64,000 nucleotides of DNA. Origin: Heterotrichella gracilis. Its lineage: Eukaryota; Sar; Xanthophyceae; Tribonematales; Xanthonemataceae. The notes under the pieces are model-generated. The model did not search any database and was not told where the DNA came from. It worked only from the letters and a program-made list of their open reading frames with translations. The position numbers were made by a program, and so were the translations under genes. The stretch is from contig JAULBX010004221.1 of the NCBI GenBank assembly GCA_032358255.1, forward strand, positions 1 to 64,000, in the 5' to 3' direction. Positions 33,801 through 48,800 of this stretch are shown here, piece by piece (the stretch's first letter is position 1; each line of letters begins with the position of its first letter).

Positions 33801-36800
33801 AGCAATCCATAGGCTGGTGGGGTGCAGAGCGCCATGGGCTCCACCCATACCCCCTACGCCATGCTGTTGCTGCTGCTTCTGGGCTATGTCCGCCACAATG
33901 AGGTTGATGGTGGCAGCCTGGGGCTGGTCCACTAAGATCATGACCTGCCGCACGGAGGGAATCTACTTCACAAAAAAATGTGAAAAACATGTCCAAATCT
34001 TATTTTCACCTATTTATTTAGGTACATTTATTTCTCAGCAGTCAGGTCAGGGTTTGGGTTGTTGTGGCGCATCAAAGCCAGGGTAGCCAACCTCTGTCCA
34101 AGGACAGGTTGCGTAGCCTTTTATTATTGCACACAAGTTTGGAAAATACATCTTAGCAATTCTATTAAGTTGAATGTATTAATATCCCTGTTTTTTTAAC
34201 CAGCCCTTTTATTATTTACCTGTAGTCCGGTCAGGTCCTGGACCTTGTGCCTCAGTTCCACTGAGGCCAGGGAGTCCAATCCCTGGGATGCCAGCGGCTG
34301 GTCGGGATCCACGTTTGGACCAACGATCTCCTCCACAATCTGCTTGATTGCAGCATCCAGATCAGACCTGGACATGCCTGGTGCCACTTGGCGCAACCCT
34401 GATGCCTCCTCAAGGTGCGATCCCAGGGAAATGCTGGGGTGGGTTGTGGTCCCCAGGAGATCGGCTTGGGGATAAGACAAGTCTCCCAGGAGTGGTTTCA
34501 GAATTGGGATTGTGAGGAGGGCCAGCGTCCAGTAGGTTGATGGGACTGCCGCCAGCACTGGTTGGGTCTGGGGGTGGATTGGTGGTGTGAGCAGTACGGA
34601 TATCACTCGAAGGCCCTCCTCTGGCTGCAGCATTCCCAGGGCTGCGCTGTCAGCTGCAGAAATTTTCTTCCCATGGGATGCCATTCCTGCGGCGGCAAAA
34701 AGTAAAAGATTATAAATGAAAACAATGTTTTAATTATTGAAAACATTCGGTGCCATTCTTGAATGCCATTTCTGCAGCATCTTGTCGGACAAAAATCAGA
34801 AAACGCAAAAATCAATTTGACCACAAGAAGCAAGTGTCAAAACATGAGATTGGGGTCTGGGTTGAATTTGCATAAGTTATGGTCACAATTTGGGTGTGCA
34901 AAATGCAGTCCTCACCAACAGTTGCCCATGCTCCCCATTGCACCGACACCACCGCACCCCCTTGCGATTGCATCTGCTCCGCCACAGCATCCAGCGCTGC
35001 ATTAGCTGCACAGTAGTTTGCGTGGTTCATGAAGCCGACTATGGCCGACAAAGATGAAAACACCACCATTCCTGCCAGGGGCGTGGTGCAGAATGCTGAC
35101 TGTAGCTCAGAGGCTGGTCCAAGCTTGGGAGAGAGCACGGCCATGATGGTTTTGGTGTGCTGCTTGAGGAATGGAGCCGCCACCTGGATGCCGGCAGCGT
35201 GGATGATATGCGATCCAACCTGCTGCAGGCATCCAAAGTTGGACAGGGACTGCTTGGTGTCGATGCCAGCTGTCACGTTGCTGCACTCAACCTCCACAAG
35301 GCTGCCGCTGTAACAGCAGTACAATAACGTGGCTGATGTAGCCGCTGAAAGCTTGCCATTCCGTCCAAGCAAGGTAGCGCCAGACGCCGCGTTTGTGAGT
35401 ATGGTGAAGACAGCTGAGAGCTGGCCTAACCCTGCTGTGCCACCGCTAACCAGCGCATTGCTGCAGGTCGCCGCCCTAGCTGCACCAAATTGTGCAGTGG
35501 TGGCAGTCGCCTGCTCAAGGGCTGTTTGAAGCAGTTGCTTGAATAACACACCACCCATGCCCTTCACCACGCTGTCTACTGATCCAGCAGAACCATCGTC
35601 TGCAACAGCAATGCTGTAGCTCCCTTGGGTGCCAGCTGTCAACATCAGGCTGGCATGACAGGTTGGCAGCTCAAGTGGGATCGACCTGAGTATCCCTGCT
35701 ATCACAGCGACTATGACTGGTGAAGTGGACGGCCCAGGGACATTGTTGCTGGGGACAGTGAATGCCACAGGTGATTTGGATTGGTTGTAACTGCTAGCCA
35801 TAGCTTGTGTAGTGCTCATGGCAGTGCGTACTGCAGCACTAATGAGGCTGTCATGCCTGCGAGCGATGCGGGTTATGGCTGGATTGGAATGCGCTTGCGT
35901 TGCCAGTCCCTGCTTGTATGCTTGCCAATCAGCAACGTACAGCTGCTGCTGACGTGATTGGACCCCTGACGCAGCTTCAGGCATACTGGTTGCGTGCTTA
36001 TCCAAATTGACAAGGCTCACACCCTGCGCCATGGACCAATCATGTCAACATCTCATAAAAATCTGCTCACATGTTTTGAATCAAGATATAATACACAATT
36101 TATTGCAGTGAATTATGCAACATATGTTGTTGACGTACACTAGCAGGCAATGGAACAACCATCTATGGAAAATTAAATAAGTGATTTTGCTTCTGAAGAA
36201 CCATTACCTCCATTGTCACGCTTCCAATATTACCAGCTGTAGATTTCATGGTCAAATCGTGCTTTCTATGGGCTGTGGGTCCTGCTGTTACCACAATTGA
36301 TGGACTTTGTACTGCCATGCTTGCAAACACACACTCTGCTTGTGCAATTGCCCATGCTGGTGGTGCCTTTTCCAACAAACTGGCCATGCTCACAGCTTGA
36401 GCTGTTGCAGTTGGAGGAAGGATATAGCCATCAACATGAGCATCCTCAACAAATCCAACTGCTTCAGGGGCAGGTTGTGCTGCCAGACTGAGGAATTGCA
36501 TACCAGCATAGCATGGCACGTGCTTGGTCAGTGTGCTGGTACCAATTGGCAAGTGTACTCTGGTGGCCAATGTGGATAGAAGTGTGGGCATCACACCGTT
36601 GACAATATGGGTACCAGACACATAGACTGAGCCTGTGCTGGTGATGCTGCAGTTCATGTGGAATGCAGTTATGTTGTGCAACACCATTGCAGGCCTCATT
36701 GTTGAGTTGACAATTGACCACTCCCCATCCGTTGCTTGCAGCCGAAGGGACTCAATCCCTACAGATAACCACAAGATATCCAGCAACCCGTATTCTGGTT

Positions 36801-39800
36801 GATGCCGTGTAGACAGCAAAACAAATAGCCAATGCAGTCTTTAAAAAAAACCGGAAAAAATCAGTACTACATAATATTAATGAAATACGTACATTTCATA
36901 TTTTAATTGGTTAATAGAAAATGTTCGATCCGCACCTGCCAATGCTGCCTCCATCCAGATTCCCGATGTCAAGCAGACATTTCCATTTCCAACACTGCAC
37001 TCCTGTAACCACGCAAACGCTGACCGCAATACCCTAGATGACAAGATGCACCCTCCTCTGGAGGCCTGGTGAACGTTTTCTGCAAGTCTCCTTGAGGGCC
37101 CCACAAAACACAACCTCTTATGCCTCCACAACAACTCCTGCACGTTGGTTACACATAATTGCAAATTGAAGCTAACAATATGTCGACATGTGCGAGCAAA
37201 ATAAAGCATTATATGGGACAAACCAGATTCTTTTAACAAATCACCATCCGTTTCCTGCAGCAGCTGCCCTACCTGATCCGTCATTTCCGGCGATCTGTAT
37301 ACATTGCTGACACTGACAGTAGCATGCGCGTTCACTCCACTCATGCCAAACGAGCTGCTGCCAGCAACGCTTGCTTGGTACTGCTGTGAGACCTGCCGAC
37401 CAATATGCTGCTGTCCACGCTTTGCTGACCAGGTGGAGAGAGCATGTTCCACGCGGGGATTGACAGTGCGCAGGTGCATCACCGGTGCAGCAATCACAGC
37501 CTGGAGACTCGCAGCTGCTGACAGCAGGCCTGTTGAACAAAAGTGGCAGGGTCAGGCTTTCTCAACTGTTACAATATGAGCACAAAACTATATACTTTAA
37601 AACTCAATAGAACCACCATGTAGCACATTCATACCTGTGAGCCCTGCAGTACCCTCTGTGTGGTTGTAGCATGACTTGGACGACAGCAAGCTGCTATCCA
37701 TCATATTCATGGTGGCAAGAGCGTTCCCTAGCGCACTGACCTCTATTGGGTCCCCCAAGGGGGTGCCTGCAACGGGGATCATGTTGCGTGTCAATCTCCT
37801 CAACAGCAGGGCATTTGGGTCCATTTAAAAGTCCAGCAGGGAGGTTCATCAGGAAGCCCCGTTTGCATTTGAAAAACACTGTGCCACATACAAGCAACAG
37901 CTTCCGACACCCACCTGTTCCATGAAGCGAGACAATGGCAATGCCTTCATTCTGCAGCTGCACTTCCTTCATTGTCTCCACAATGAGCGCTGTCTGTGAA
38001 GGCCCATTTGGTGCAGTCAGAGAGCTGCTGCGCCCATCCTGGTTCACAGCACTGCTCATAATGCACGGAAGGCCACTGGCTTCAGCGCTCCAGTCCATGT
38101 CTTGCAACATTACCACTACAAAACCCTCACCCCTTCCATACCCATCAGCTGTAGAGTCCAGCGTTTTGCACCGAGCGACTGAGGACAATGCCTGTGTATT
38201 TGAAACATGAAATGTTATAGTTATGTATCATATATTCACTTTTGTGCAAGCTCATAAGACAAGATCAAGCATTGCTCATGAAATGAAAAACAAATTCACT
38301 GCCATACAAGATACCCTATGGGCATGGCCATTGCATTGCATTGTTAGTTATTTTGCAAACCACAACTTTACCTGCAGCTGGCATACAGCTGTGGTAGTTC
38401 CAGCACTGATGATAGCATTGGCACCACTAGCGACTGAAATTCTTGTATCTTGTGCCTTTATTCCCTGCAATAAACAATGAAACTCAGCAACTGGTGCATT
38501 ACCACCCATAAGCTAATGGTCAACAATGAAAATAACAAAGCAGTTTGTTTTCATAAAAACAAAAAATGTACGCAGCCATGAACGCCATATATTTTACTGC
38601 TAACCAAAATTGTCACCTTTTGCGCTAGATGGACAGCCACCAAGGAAGAGGAGCATGCAGTGTCAGTGCTGATGCAAGGCCCTGTCATTCCAAAGGTGTA
38701 CGCCAGGCGGCCAACCATGAAGCTTGGCCCACTGCCTGTGATGGCCTGCGGCAGGATGTGGCCTGTGCTCTGCACCAGCAGGTCCATGTACTCGTGGTAC
38801 ATGCAGCCAACATAAACACCTGCAAACGCCACCATGGGGCATTCAGTGGGAAAGTAATTGGCAGCTATGCCCACTGGAGTTAGTGAACGATGAACGCATG
38901 GGTATGCGCTCTGCAAAGATGAGAGCAGCAGCAACTGCGGTATTGAAAGAAAAGTATAATTTGAATATAGATTTACCACATTCAGTAAATAAAATCTAAA
39001 TGCTTTGAATTTTGTTCGATTTCAGCAATTTGAAATGTATTTTTTAACCTCTATTTATTACAAACAACTCAATTATTTCAATACATTTTAATCTACTCGA
39101 ATAATGTATGTCATTTTGCTGTCACCATTCACATGTTTTTCTCCTTATTCTAGTGCAATGTGCAGTTTGCTCACCTGTTCCGCTCACGAAGCGAGAAAGA
39201 CTTATGCTGTCTGGCCCAGAAGCCAGTGCCGTGCAGGTCAACTCCAACAGTATCCTCTGCTGAGGGTCCAATGCTGCTGATTCAGCTATTGGCAGGGCAA
39301 ACATCTCGGGATCAAACATGTACACCCCTTGCACGTATGCCGCATGACGAGTATACATTGATTTGGTGGTTTGTACCGGGCTGGGATTGAAGTAGGCATC
39401 TATGTCCCATCGCTCCAAAGGTGTGATGCTGAGAAGCTCTGTGCTGCTGTGGGCAGATGACATAAAGCGCTGCATTGAGTCTGCCATTGGGTACCGGCAT
39501 GCAACTGCAGACACTGCTGCCACACGTTGTTCTGCATCTGCAATCGGATTAGACATCGTGATTTCCCACGCAGCACTGTATGGCTCCAGCTGAGCATTGG
39601 AAATGCTCTCCAGCACAGGCACTGGCTCCTTTGCAGCTGGTGACTGCTCGTGTATGTAGCCTGCCAGTGCGCCGATGCTTGGGTAATCAAATGCAACAGT
39701 TGATGGCAGATGGACACCAAATGCTCCCTCCAGCCTGTTACTGAGCTCCACAGTGCCAAGCGAGTCCAAGCCAGCAGCAAGCAGGGGATCGAAAGTGGAT

Positions 39801-42800
39801 ACCTGCAGCGAGAGAATCCTTTGAGTACGAACAATATTTGTTGAATTTGATCACCTTGCGCCAGGGTGAACTTAGCTGGGAAGAAAATTTATACGTACGA
39901 TGAACATTACATTCAAAAGTGAGACACAAAAACGTTGAGGCAGATTTTACACTAAAAATTGGTAATATCATTACTTAAACATTTTTTCCTGTAAATGCAA
40001 AAGTTTTAGGTATGGCTATTGCCATTCTTTGGTGGTTTATAAATAAATGGGTATTGATTGCATACCTTTGTCCCAAGCATGCTGTGGACGATGTCTCGGA
40101 CCTTCTCCAGCACTGACGTGTGCGAAACGCGTGCGTGCGCAGGGGTGTGTGAAGCCTCGGAGGGTTTGGAGTAGGCATAGTCCGTGGCTGGCTGTATCGG
40201 ACTGTGCTTTGGCGCTATGGCTTGCAGCAGGTATGGAGTTGTGGCAGAGCTGGCAAGCACAGTTGACCAGTTGAGAATGCTGAACACAATCTCGGGCTGG
40301 CAATCACACCGTGCGACCATGCATTGCTGGATCAGCTGGAGCCCCATGGAAGGTGGGATGAGTGTCAGTGCAGAGGCTTCCAGCTTTTCTTTGGTTCTGG
40401 AGTCCTTGACTGCCATACCCATTGCCCAGGGACCCCATTCAATGCTGGTTGCTGGCAATCCCTGGAGATGGAGCACGCTCACGAAATTGTCCAAGGCGGC
40501 GTTTGCTGCAGCATAGTTGAGCTGCCCAGCTGTTCCAAGCAGCGCTGCAATGGAGGAGTAGCAGGCTTGCCTGCTGATGGGCTGTGCGGTGCACAAGGAG
40601 TGCAGATTTTTGCACCCGTGCAGCTTGGGAGCTGCTGTTTTCCTGATCGAAGCTGGGCACTGCTTCGGCAACAATGCATCAGAAAGAATCCCAGCTGAAT
40701 GGAACACCTGGCTGAGGTGCTGGTTGCCCATTGTGCAATAGGCCATCCTGGAGTCTGCTGAACAGGCAGCGTTGCATTGTGTGTCAGCCCAGTATGCGTT
40801 GCTGTGGGACATAGACACACGGCTGCTGTGGGAAGTGCCAGCTGTTTGGAGGCCCAATTGTTGCAAGAGGGACATTGTGAGAGCACCAATGCCTGTTGCT
40901 CCTCCGCTTACCAATATTACCCCCTGGTGATTATGCAGCCAAACATTATGCGCATGACTGGTCAGGCCTGTGTCAACCACCAGCTGCGGCAGCATGACAA
41001 TCCTTCCCCATGCTAGGGTTTGGACTGCCTCGGATCCAACCCCAGGGCATGTGCTGGTGCTGTTTGGGTTTGCCAGTGAAGCTGACCAGGCGAGCTTGGG
41101 CTGCTCCTGCTTTGCAACCTTGACCAGGGTGGGCAGTGCAGCTGAGGAGTCACAGCTCAATATGCGGCCATTGCTGGAGGTTGCTGGTCCTCTGAAGTTG
41201 GTTGGGAACACATGGAGGGTAACCTCCTCGGTGCGTGTTGAGACCAGGCCCTGTAACAGCTCAAGGGAGTTTGATACCACCCGGCTGTGTCCCTGTGTCA
41301 AAGAAAGGCTGCAAATGACAGCATCCACAGCATCCAGCATTGACCATACGGCTGCAGAGCGAATGCTGGGGAGCAACTCTGCAACCGCACAAACCGACAT
41401 GGTGTTCCATTGTATGCAGTATGCTGGTTGCCGTTTGAATGCAGCTGCGTGGGGCTGCCTCACTGCCATTGATGGTGCTGCTGGGCGATGGTCGGACGAT
41501 GCAGATTTTGATTCAAGACCATACAGCCCAGCATTTTGCGACGAGCTACCATACACTGCATGGTCACTTGTTTGCGCTGACGTGTTGCTACTATGAACTG
41601 CCACAAACAGGGGTGGGTTGTGCACAGGGCGCGCAACATAAAATGCAGCTGCAGTTGGGACCCTGGGTGCAGATGCACTGCCTGCGCTGGATGACACTGC
41701 CATGCTGCAATGCATTGAAGCATCCACTACTGCTGGTGCAATAATGCAGGACGACGCATCACCGATTGGCTGTGCCAAGCCACCCACAATGCCTGCCGGT
41801 GGCTGTGAGCGCGTATTGAATGGCAGGAGAGTGGTCTGCTGTGGAATATGTGTTACTACAGCACGTGCATCTGCCATGGAAACAGCATTGGCCATGCACA
41901 GGAGTCTCGTTGTTGATTGTTGAGCAGAGAAGACATGCACCTTGACCAGGCCAGTTTGTTTTTCTTGTTCGGTGGTCAGCACCGTGGTGCCATCGAGATG
42001 TGCTGGTCCCGCAATGATGAAAGTTGACAGTGCAAGCTGCCTGTCTGAGGTGCTCAGAGAGACAGTGGCACCACTCATGACCTCCAGCATAGCTGCTGCT
42101 GGAAGCAACCTCTGCGATGACACCTGCCATGACCTCACAGATGTTATGACGAGTTTCCAGATATTTTTTCCTCATTATAAAATCCAACAAGTTGCAAGTA
42201 AGAAAAAAATGCAGTTTATTATATAGCAGCACAGGTATATCCATATTATAAATCCAACTAGTCCAACTAAACTGGCATTTATTCTTCCTACATACCTGGT
42301 GGTCGCAGAGGTAGGCCATCGTTGCTGTGTTGATGACGGATGTGAAAATGGACCTTTTGTGCTTGCTCTGCTCATAAATATGGATCATAGGATGCGGTGA
42401 CACGTTGCAGAAGTACCTCACCAAATACAGATGCAAGAAAGGACCCTGCAAGGACAATGTATAGTTTTATCTGGAGAGGGAAAGCAAGTGTGTAATAAGT
42501 ATTTCAATTAGTTGCATACTTTACATATTGGATAAATGTATTGATTTTGATTCGTCAATAAATTAAACTTATTAATTACTTTGTATTTATTATTAATTAA
42601 TCGTGTATTTGAAGCATATAAATCTGTCGTAATTTTCCAAGGAAATAAAAGCAACAAAATACCTGATTGGTAATATTTAAAGCTGAGGGACCATGTGCGG
42701 CATCTTGGAGCATCACATGCGCATTCACGCCACTCATGCCAAACGAGCTGGTGCCCGAAGCTAGTCCGGCAACATCACTGCGTGCAGCTGCCATTTGCCT

Positions 42801-45800
42801 CCCAGCCATTGCCTGAGGCGCACTGTTTCTCTGCCAGTCTGACAGGGATGTCCCCACCAATGGGTTGAGATGCCTCAAATTCACAATCGGTGGAATGGTC
42901 CCATGCAAGATGGATGCTATGGACAAGTTCATGCCAGTCAAACCAGCTGCGCCTTCCGTGTGACCATAGCAAGATTTGTTTGACATCAATGCAACCCTGG
43001 CATTCTTTCCATCTGAGCAACGCAGTGCTGAACCCAATGCATTCACTTCAATTGGATCGCCTAGGGAGGTTCCTGTACCGTGTACAGAAACAGACTCCAG
43101 GCAGTCTCCTGTTAAGCTGGACAATTTGAGAACCTGGCTGACCAGCTGAGTTTGAGCTTTGCCAGAGGGGGCAGTCAGCGCACTGGACTTTCCACCCTGG
43201 TTGGTTGCTGATCCGGCAAAGATGATGTCAAGGCCTGCCTGGGTGCTCCAACATTGCTTTGCCAGTAATACCACTGCCATACCTTCTCCCCTGCCATATC
43301 CATCTGCACTGCTGTCAAAGGATTTGCACCGCCCGTCGGCTGAAAGTGCTTGCAATTGGCATATTCCTGCATCCATGAAAGAATATGTCAGTTCCAATGC
43401 TTTGACACTGCATCATTGCCAGCCGTGCATCATTGCAGTTTCACATGTGTTAAGGGATCATCCAGACAGTTTTCTCCCAGCGTTGAGTGTGCACAGCACT
43501 ATAAAGAGTTTCACAACCTCCAGTCACGGATATTTACCTGCAGTGGTTTGAGGCAGTAGCATGAGATTGACACCCGCTGCCAACGATGTGTGGCACTCCC
43601 CATTGTGCAGCGCTGTGTGACCCAAGTGGCTTGCTACCAGTGAAGAAGAGCAAGCAGTGTCGGTGCTGATACACGGGCCATTGAAACCAAAAGCGAAGGA
43701 AATCCTGCCAACCATGTACGGCGGTCCATTTCCGATGAAGGCCTGATGGGGAAGCTGCATGCCATTGCCCGCCATAACATCCATGTACTCGTGGTACATG
43801 CACCCAACATACACTCCAGTGCTGCTGGCATCAGCTCCAGTTGCCAACGATGCTTTGCTTGATTGCAGGGCTTGCAAGCTGTGAATGAGGAGCTGGCGCT
43901 GTTGGGGATCAGTGGCACATGCATCACTGCTGGAGGCGTTGAAGAGCTGAATGTCAAAGAGCAACACATCTGGGCAGAACGCTGCAAAGCGCGTGTACAT
44001 CTGCAAGCTGCCATTTGGCACTGGGTTGTATATAGCATCAATGCTCCAGCGCTCCAGAGGCACCACCTGCTGCAGGTTGGCTCCGCTGCTTGCATTACCC
44101 CAGAAATGGCTGATCGTGGTGGCATCAGTCGGGTATGAGCAGGACACAGATGCAACAACTGTAGGAACATGTGATGTGGCTTGGGCATAGCCCTGCACTT
44201 GTTGATGTTGAGCACTTGGCAGCTGTTGCACTTCACTGGTGCTGGAGAGCATTGAGAAGTACTGAGCGAGCATGTTGATGCTGGGATAGTCGAAGACCAG
44301 GGAGCTTGGCAGGTTGACACCAAAGTGGGATGCAAGCTGGGACTGCAGCTCTGTGGCCATGATGGAGTCTACCCCTGCCTGCATGAGTGAAACCTCTTGC
44401 GCAATGCTTCTTCCAAGAAGGGCTGTCACAATTGCAGCAATAGATTCTGATGCAGATTGTGCAGCAGCTTCTGGTTGCAGATGGCGTGTTGTTGGCAAAC
44501 TGCTTTGGGTGCCCTGAGTTTGTGGAAGCGTGTTTTGGATGTAATCAGCAAGCTGCGTGATGGTTGGGCAGTCCCACACGACTGTGGAGGGCAGTTTGAG
44601 GGCAAATGCAGACTGGAGGTTTGCTTGCAATGCCGATGCACTGATTGAGTCCAGGCCTGCCTGCATGAAGGGCTGGTCTTGGGCAATGCTGTGGCCAAGT
44701 ACGTTGGACACCAAGCCAGCCACCTGCTCCACAGTTGATCTCAAGGATGGCATGGCTGATGGAGCAGCAAGTGCGTTTGCTTTTGCTGCTGTGGGGGCCT
44801 TGAATGCAAGGTCCATGAACAAAGGTGGAAGCTTGGCTGGCAATTTTGCACCATCAAATAGTGCAACAACCAGCTCAGCAGGGCTGTGCACTATGTTGCT
44901 ACCATACATCACTCTGCCCAGCGCCATCAGCCCAACTGCTGGGGCCAACAGTTCAAGACCTGCAGAGGAGTGGATTACTTGACACCCAATCCAAATTATA
45001 ATAGACCACAGCACATGCTCCTTGCAGGTAAAGCGTGATTGTCAAAGGCATTGCAAGGCAGAGGCAGATTTTGTGCTACAATACCTGCTGCCTTGAAGCT
45101 GGCTGATGCTTGTTGGTTTTTGGTTGCCATTCCTATACCCCACGGGCCCCAAAGTAAGCTGCAGCATGGAACTCCAGCTGACTGAAGTGCATTGCTGGCG
45201 CAATTGATGACCTGCAACAATCGCAAGTGAGTTATTTAACTCACTTTTAAATCTACATACTTTGCAGGTATAAATCGTTGATGTGTAGATGGACAATAAT
45301 GATGGCGATTGCCGACATCGTTGTTTCAGATTCAATTCTGTAACAAAGTTAATTCATGCAGCACAATGGATGTTTCTGGCAGTACAAAACCAACCTGATT
45401 TGCTGCGGCATAGTTTGCTTGGCCCTTTGATCCCAACAAAGCTGTGAGGGAAGAGAACAGGATAAATGATTGTATTGGCTTTTGCGCATTGGCTACTAGC
45501 AGCAAGCAGAGGCCTGTGTGCTTTGGCGCATAGCAGCTGCGAATGCGCATTGGGTTCTGCTGGGCAAGCCGAGCATCTGCCACCGTTCCAGCTGCATGCA
45601 GCATTGCAGCCCCTCCAATCCTTGCACAGCAAAGTACAGTGCCCAAGTATGCTGCATCAGCTTGCATGCTAATGTCAACCTTCATGACATCAACATTGGC
45701 TGCTGCAGGTGTGTGACTGATATTGTTGGACAATGAGGAAGCAGACCGGCCAACACCACAGACATTGCTGGAAGAATGTAAAGCTGCAAATGTAAGAGAG

Positions 45801-48800
45801 AGAATTCCAATGCCACCTGCAAATGGAGACAAAGACAATGCTCTTTAAATGGTACAAAAATGCACAATAGACAAGAGTGGAGAGGAAAATACAAATCACT
45901 TCAATGTAAGGAAACGTTGCATGAATTTAATTAGTTGTTAAATTACTAAATTACAATTATGTTATGTTAATTAATTGTTAAATTACTGAATTAAAAATAT
46001 TTGCTACTTTTAGAAGAAGAAAAAAAACGTTTAGCTTATATTTTGTGACGCTCGAAACAGCCAATAATCTGGCCAAGAACATCCTATTTTTGATGACATA
46101 CAATGTGTGCTATAAATGTGCCCTACCTGCTGCCCCTGTCGCTGCCACATTGGCCATTGAGGTCCTTCCTTGGGACACAATCTGTTGAGTCGCCAAGGTG
46201 ATGCATGGCTGGTACCAGGCGCAACCTCGCATTAGTGACCCAAACGCATCCTGCTGCTGGGCACTGTGGTAGTCAGATGCTGCCAGCGGGCTGATGTCGC
46301 TGCCAGAGATGCTGACCTGAAGCTCTTGAGCAGAGACACGCAGCAAACCCCACACACCAGATGATGCTATGCTGCCGCTCTTGGGTCCCGTCATATTACG
46401 AGAGTCAGCCAGGCAGCCAATCGTCACCAGCTCTACCTTTTCAGGATGACCAGCACCACAATCCTGCATTGCAAATCAAATATTCAAACTGGTTTTCACT
46501 AAAACAGTAGTTATAATAATGCCTGCTGCTTGTTACATTCTCCAAGACTCTTACTATGCTTTAATAATTCTAGGATGTGACATTTACAGTGTAAAAGCAA
46601 TCCAAAAGAAACGACAAATGTGTCACCTGAAGGAGTTGAATGGACAATATGGCCACTCTGACAGCTGGGTTGATTTGGCCATCTGGAGCAGGACAGAACA
46701 ATGCCGACACATAATTTATTGTAATTCTCCACCGCATCCCCAGGCGCGAACAGGATTTAGGCCCAGGATTGTTGTCCTCAGAAGCGGTTGCCATTGAGGA
46801 TGCTCGCCATTGCACTGTATAAGATGGTGGTGGAGACAGCTTTGTTTGCTGAAGTTGTGGTGTGGCAGGCGCTGGAATCCTGTGTGCCGAATGGAGGGAC
46901 TGGCTCTGGCCTATGGGCTTGAACCACATCCCTGTCAAGCCAAATGCTCTGGAAGACGTGTCCCCAGTGCTGTAAAAGTTCATCCTGCCAGCTTCGTCTC
47001 CCAGCGAGGGTTGTGCACCCACCCACCAGGACGAGCAGTGCTGAGATTGCACATGGAAAGCACCAACTTCAGCAGGCACAAGAGTGGCATTGGTCTTGCC
47101 AGCTGGATCTGCGTAGGTGAATGCAAGATGGGTGGTGCTATCAATGCCAGCCGGGTGGGCAGGGAATGTGCCAGGCTGGAATTCCCCGGGCAGGTGCACC
47201 TGTGCTGCTGGTCCGCATGGTCGATGTGTGCGGCCAGAGACAAGAGCTGTCCTGCCACCAACTGATGGACTGAACAAGATTGCCTTTGGGTCAATGCGTG
47301 TTGACGGCTGGCGCACAGGACCAACACATGCAGAAGCGTATGTGCGCGCCGGGGCAGATGCTGCAGCACATGAAGTGATGAGCATGCTGCCAGTGGATAG
47401 CACCATGTTGATGGTCACATTGAGCATGCGTTGCTGGTGCAGCTTCAATGGTGACTGGAACACAACAGCTTGGATGCAGCAGCTGGATGCAGAAGATCCC
47501 AATGCAGCTCCCATGTTTGACGAGGCTTCACCCATTGCTGACATCATGGCTGCTCCAGGTACGATGGCCTGGCTCTGGACCTGGTGATCCAGCACAAATG
47601 CATGGCGTGCTGCAGAAAGATGGCAGTGGAATGTGATCACAGATCGATGGAGCACATGCACGTGGCTGAGCGCCCAAGTGATTGGTCCACTGAACCAGAA
47701 CCTCTCGCGGACCGTAACCGCAGGCTGTGTGGCAGAGGTTTGCATGGGTTGCTGGCGCTGGTGAGCGAGGATGCAATGCGCATTGGTTCCTTGGAAAGCG
47801 AATGCACTGGCGCCTGCGTTGGGAGCAGAGGATGCTACAGCACCACTCCCATCTTGCTTTGCCAGGTGTGGCGGTGTGTATCCATTTGCACCATGTGAAG
47901 CTACCAGGCCGGCAACATATGGGTTGAGTGTCCTGAGTTGCATGAAGCCAAGGGAGGTCGAGTGGTGCATGATGTTGTGCAGGTGCAGCATACCAACTGC
48001 ACCTGCAGCAGGCTCAGCATGGCCCATCCTGCTCTTTGCTGCACTGTACCTCACGGCACCTGGACCCTGCAGCACAGCAGTTGCTGCGCTGACTTCAATC
48101 GGGTCCCCAAGGGGTGTCCCTGTGCCATGCATTTCCAGGACACCGATGCTCTCTGCAGGCTGGTTGGCAGACTGCAGGGCGGCTAGGATCACTCGTTGCT
48201 GGGAGGGCCCGTTGGGTGCTGTTAGGGAGCTTGATCGCCCATCCTGGTTGACGTAACTGCCAAGGACGACTGTCCCACTGGCATGGTCAGCAGCAGCGCT
48301 CAAATGCATCACAATGCAAGCTTCAGCCCTGCAGGTACACGCACTAGGTCAAAATAAATGGAAAGGAAGTCAAGTCCTGGCATCCACAATGCAGTGACAG
48401 TAAATAGTGGCTGTAATCTCAATTACCTTTTGATGACAGGAACGCACTTTACTGTGGTTAATGTGCAGGCTCACAAAACTTGTCTGGCTGTACTATTATA
48501 TTGCACAAAACTAACATGATCATTACCTTGTGTAACCATCAGCAGCCTCGTCCAGCGTCTTACACCGACCATCCGGAGACAGCATGCCAGCAACTTGCGC
48601 AGCCAGCATAGCAGTCTCAGACAGGATCAGGTTGACTGCGCCTGCCACTGCTGTGGACAGTTCAGCTATGCCCCAGCTGCGTGCGTGGTGCATTGCTACA
48701 AGTGCGGAAGAACAGGCTGTGTCCAGACTCACTGAGGGTCCAGAAAGGGCATAGATGTACGATATGCGGCCTGCTGCAACGCTGAATGGGGCACCGGTGG

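Noticed and set aside
41270-41300. GHS in TQGHSRVV, as a possible AT
   Set aside because: It lies in the KR structural subdomain of module 4; no AT context.
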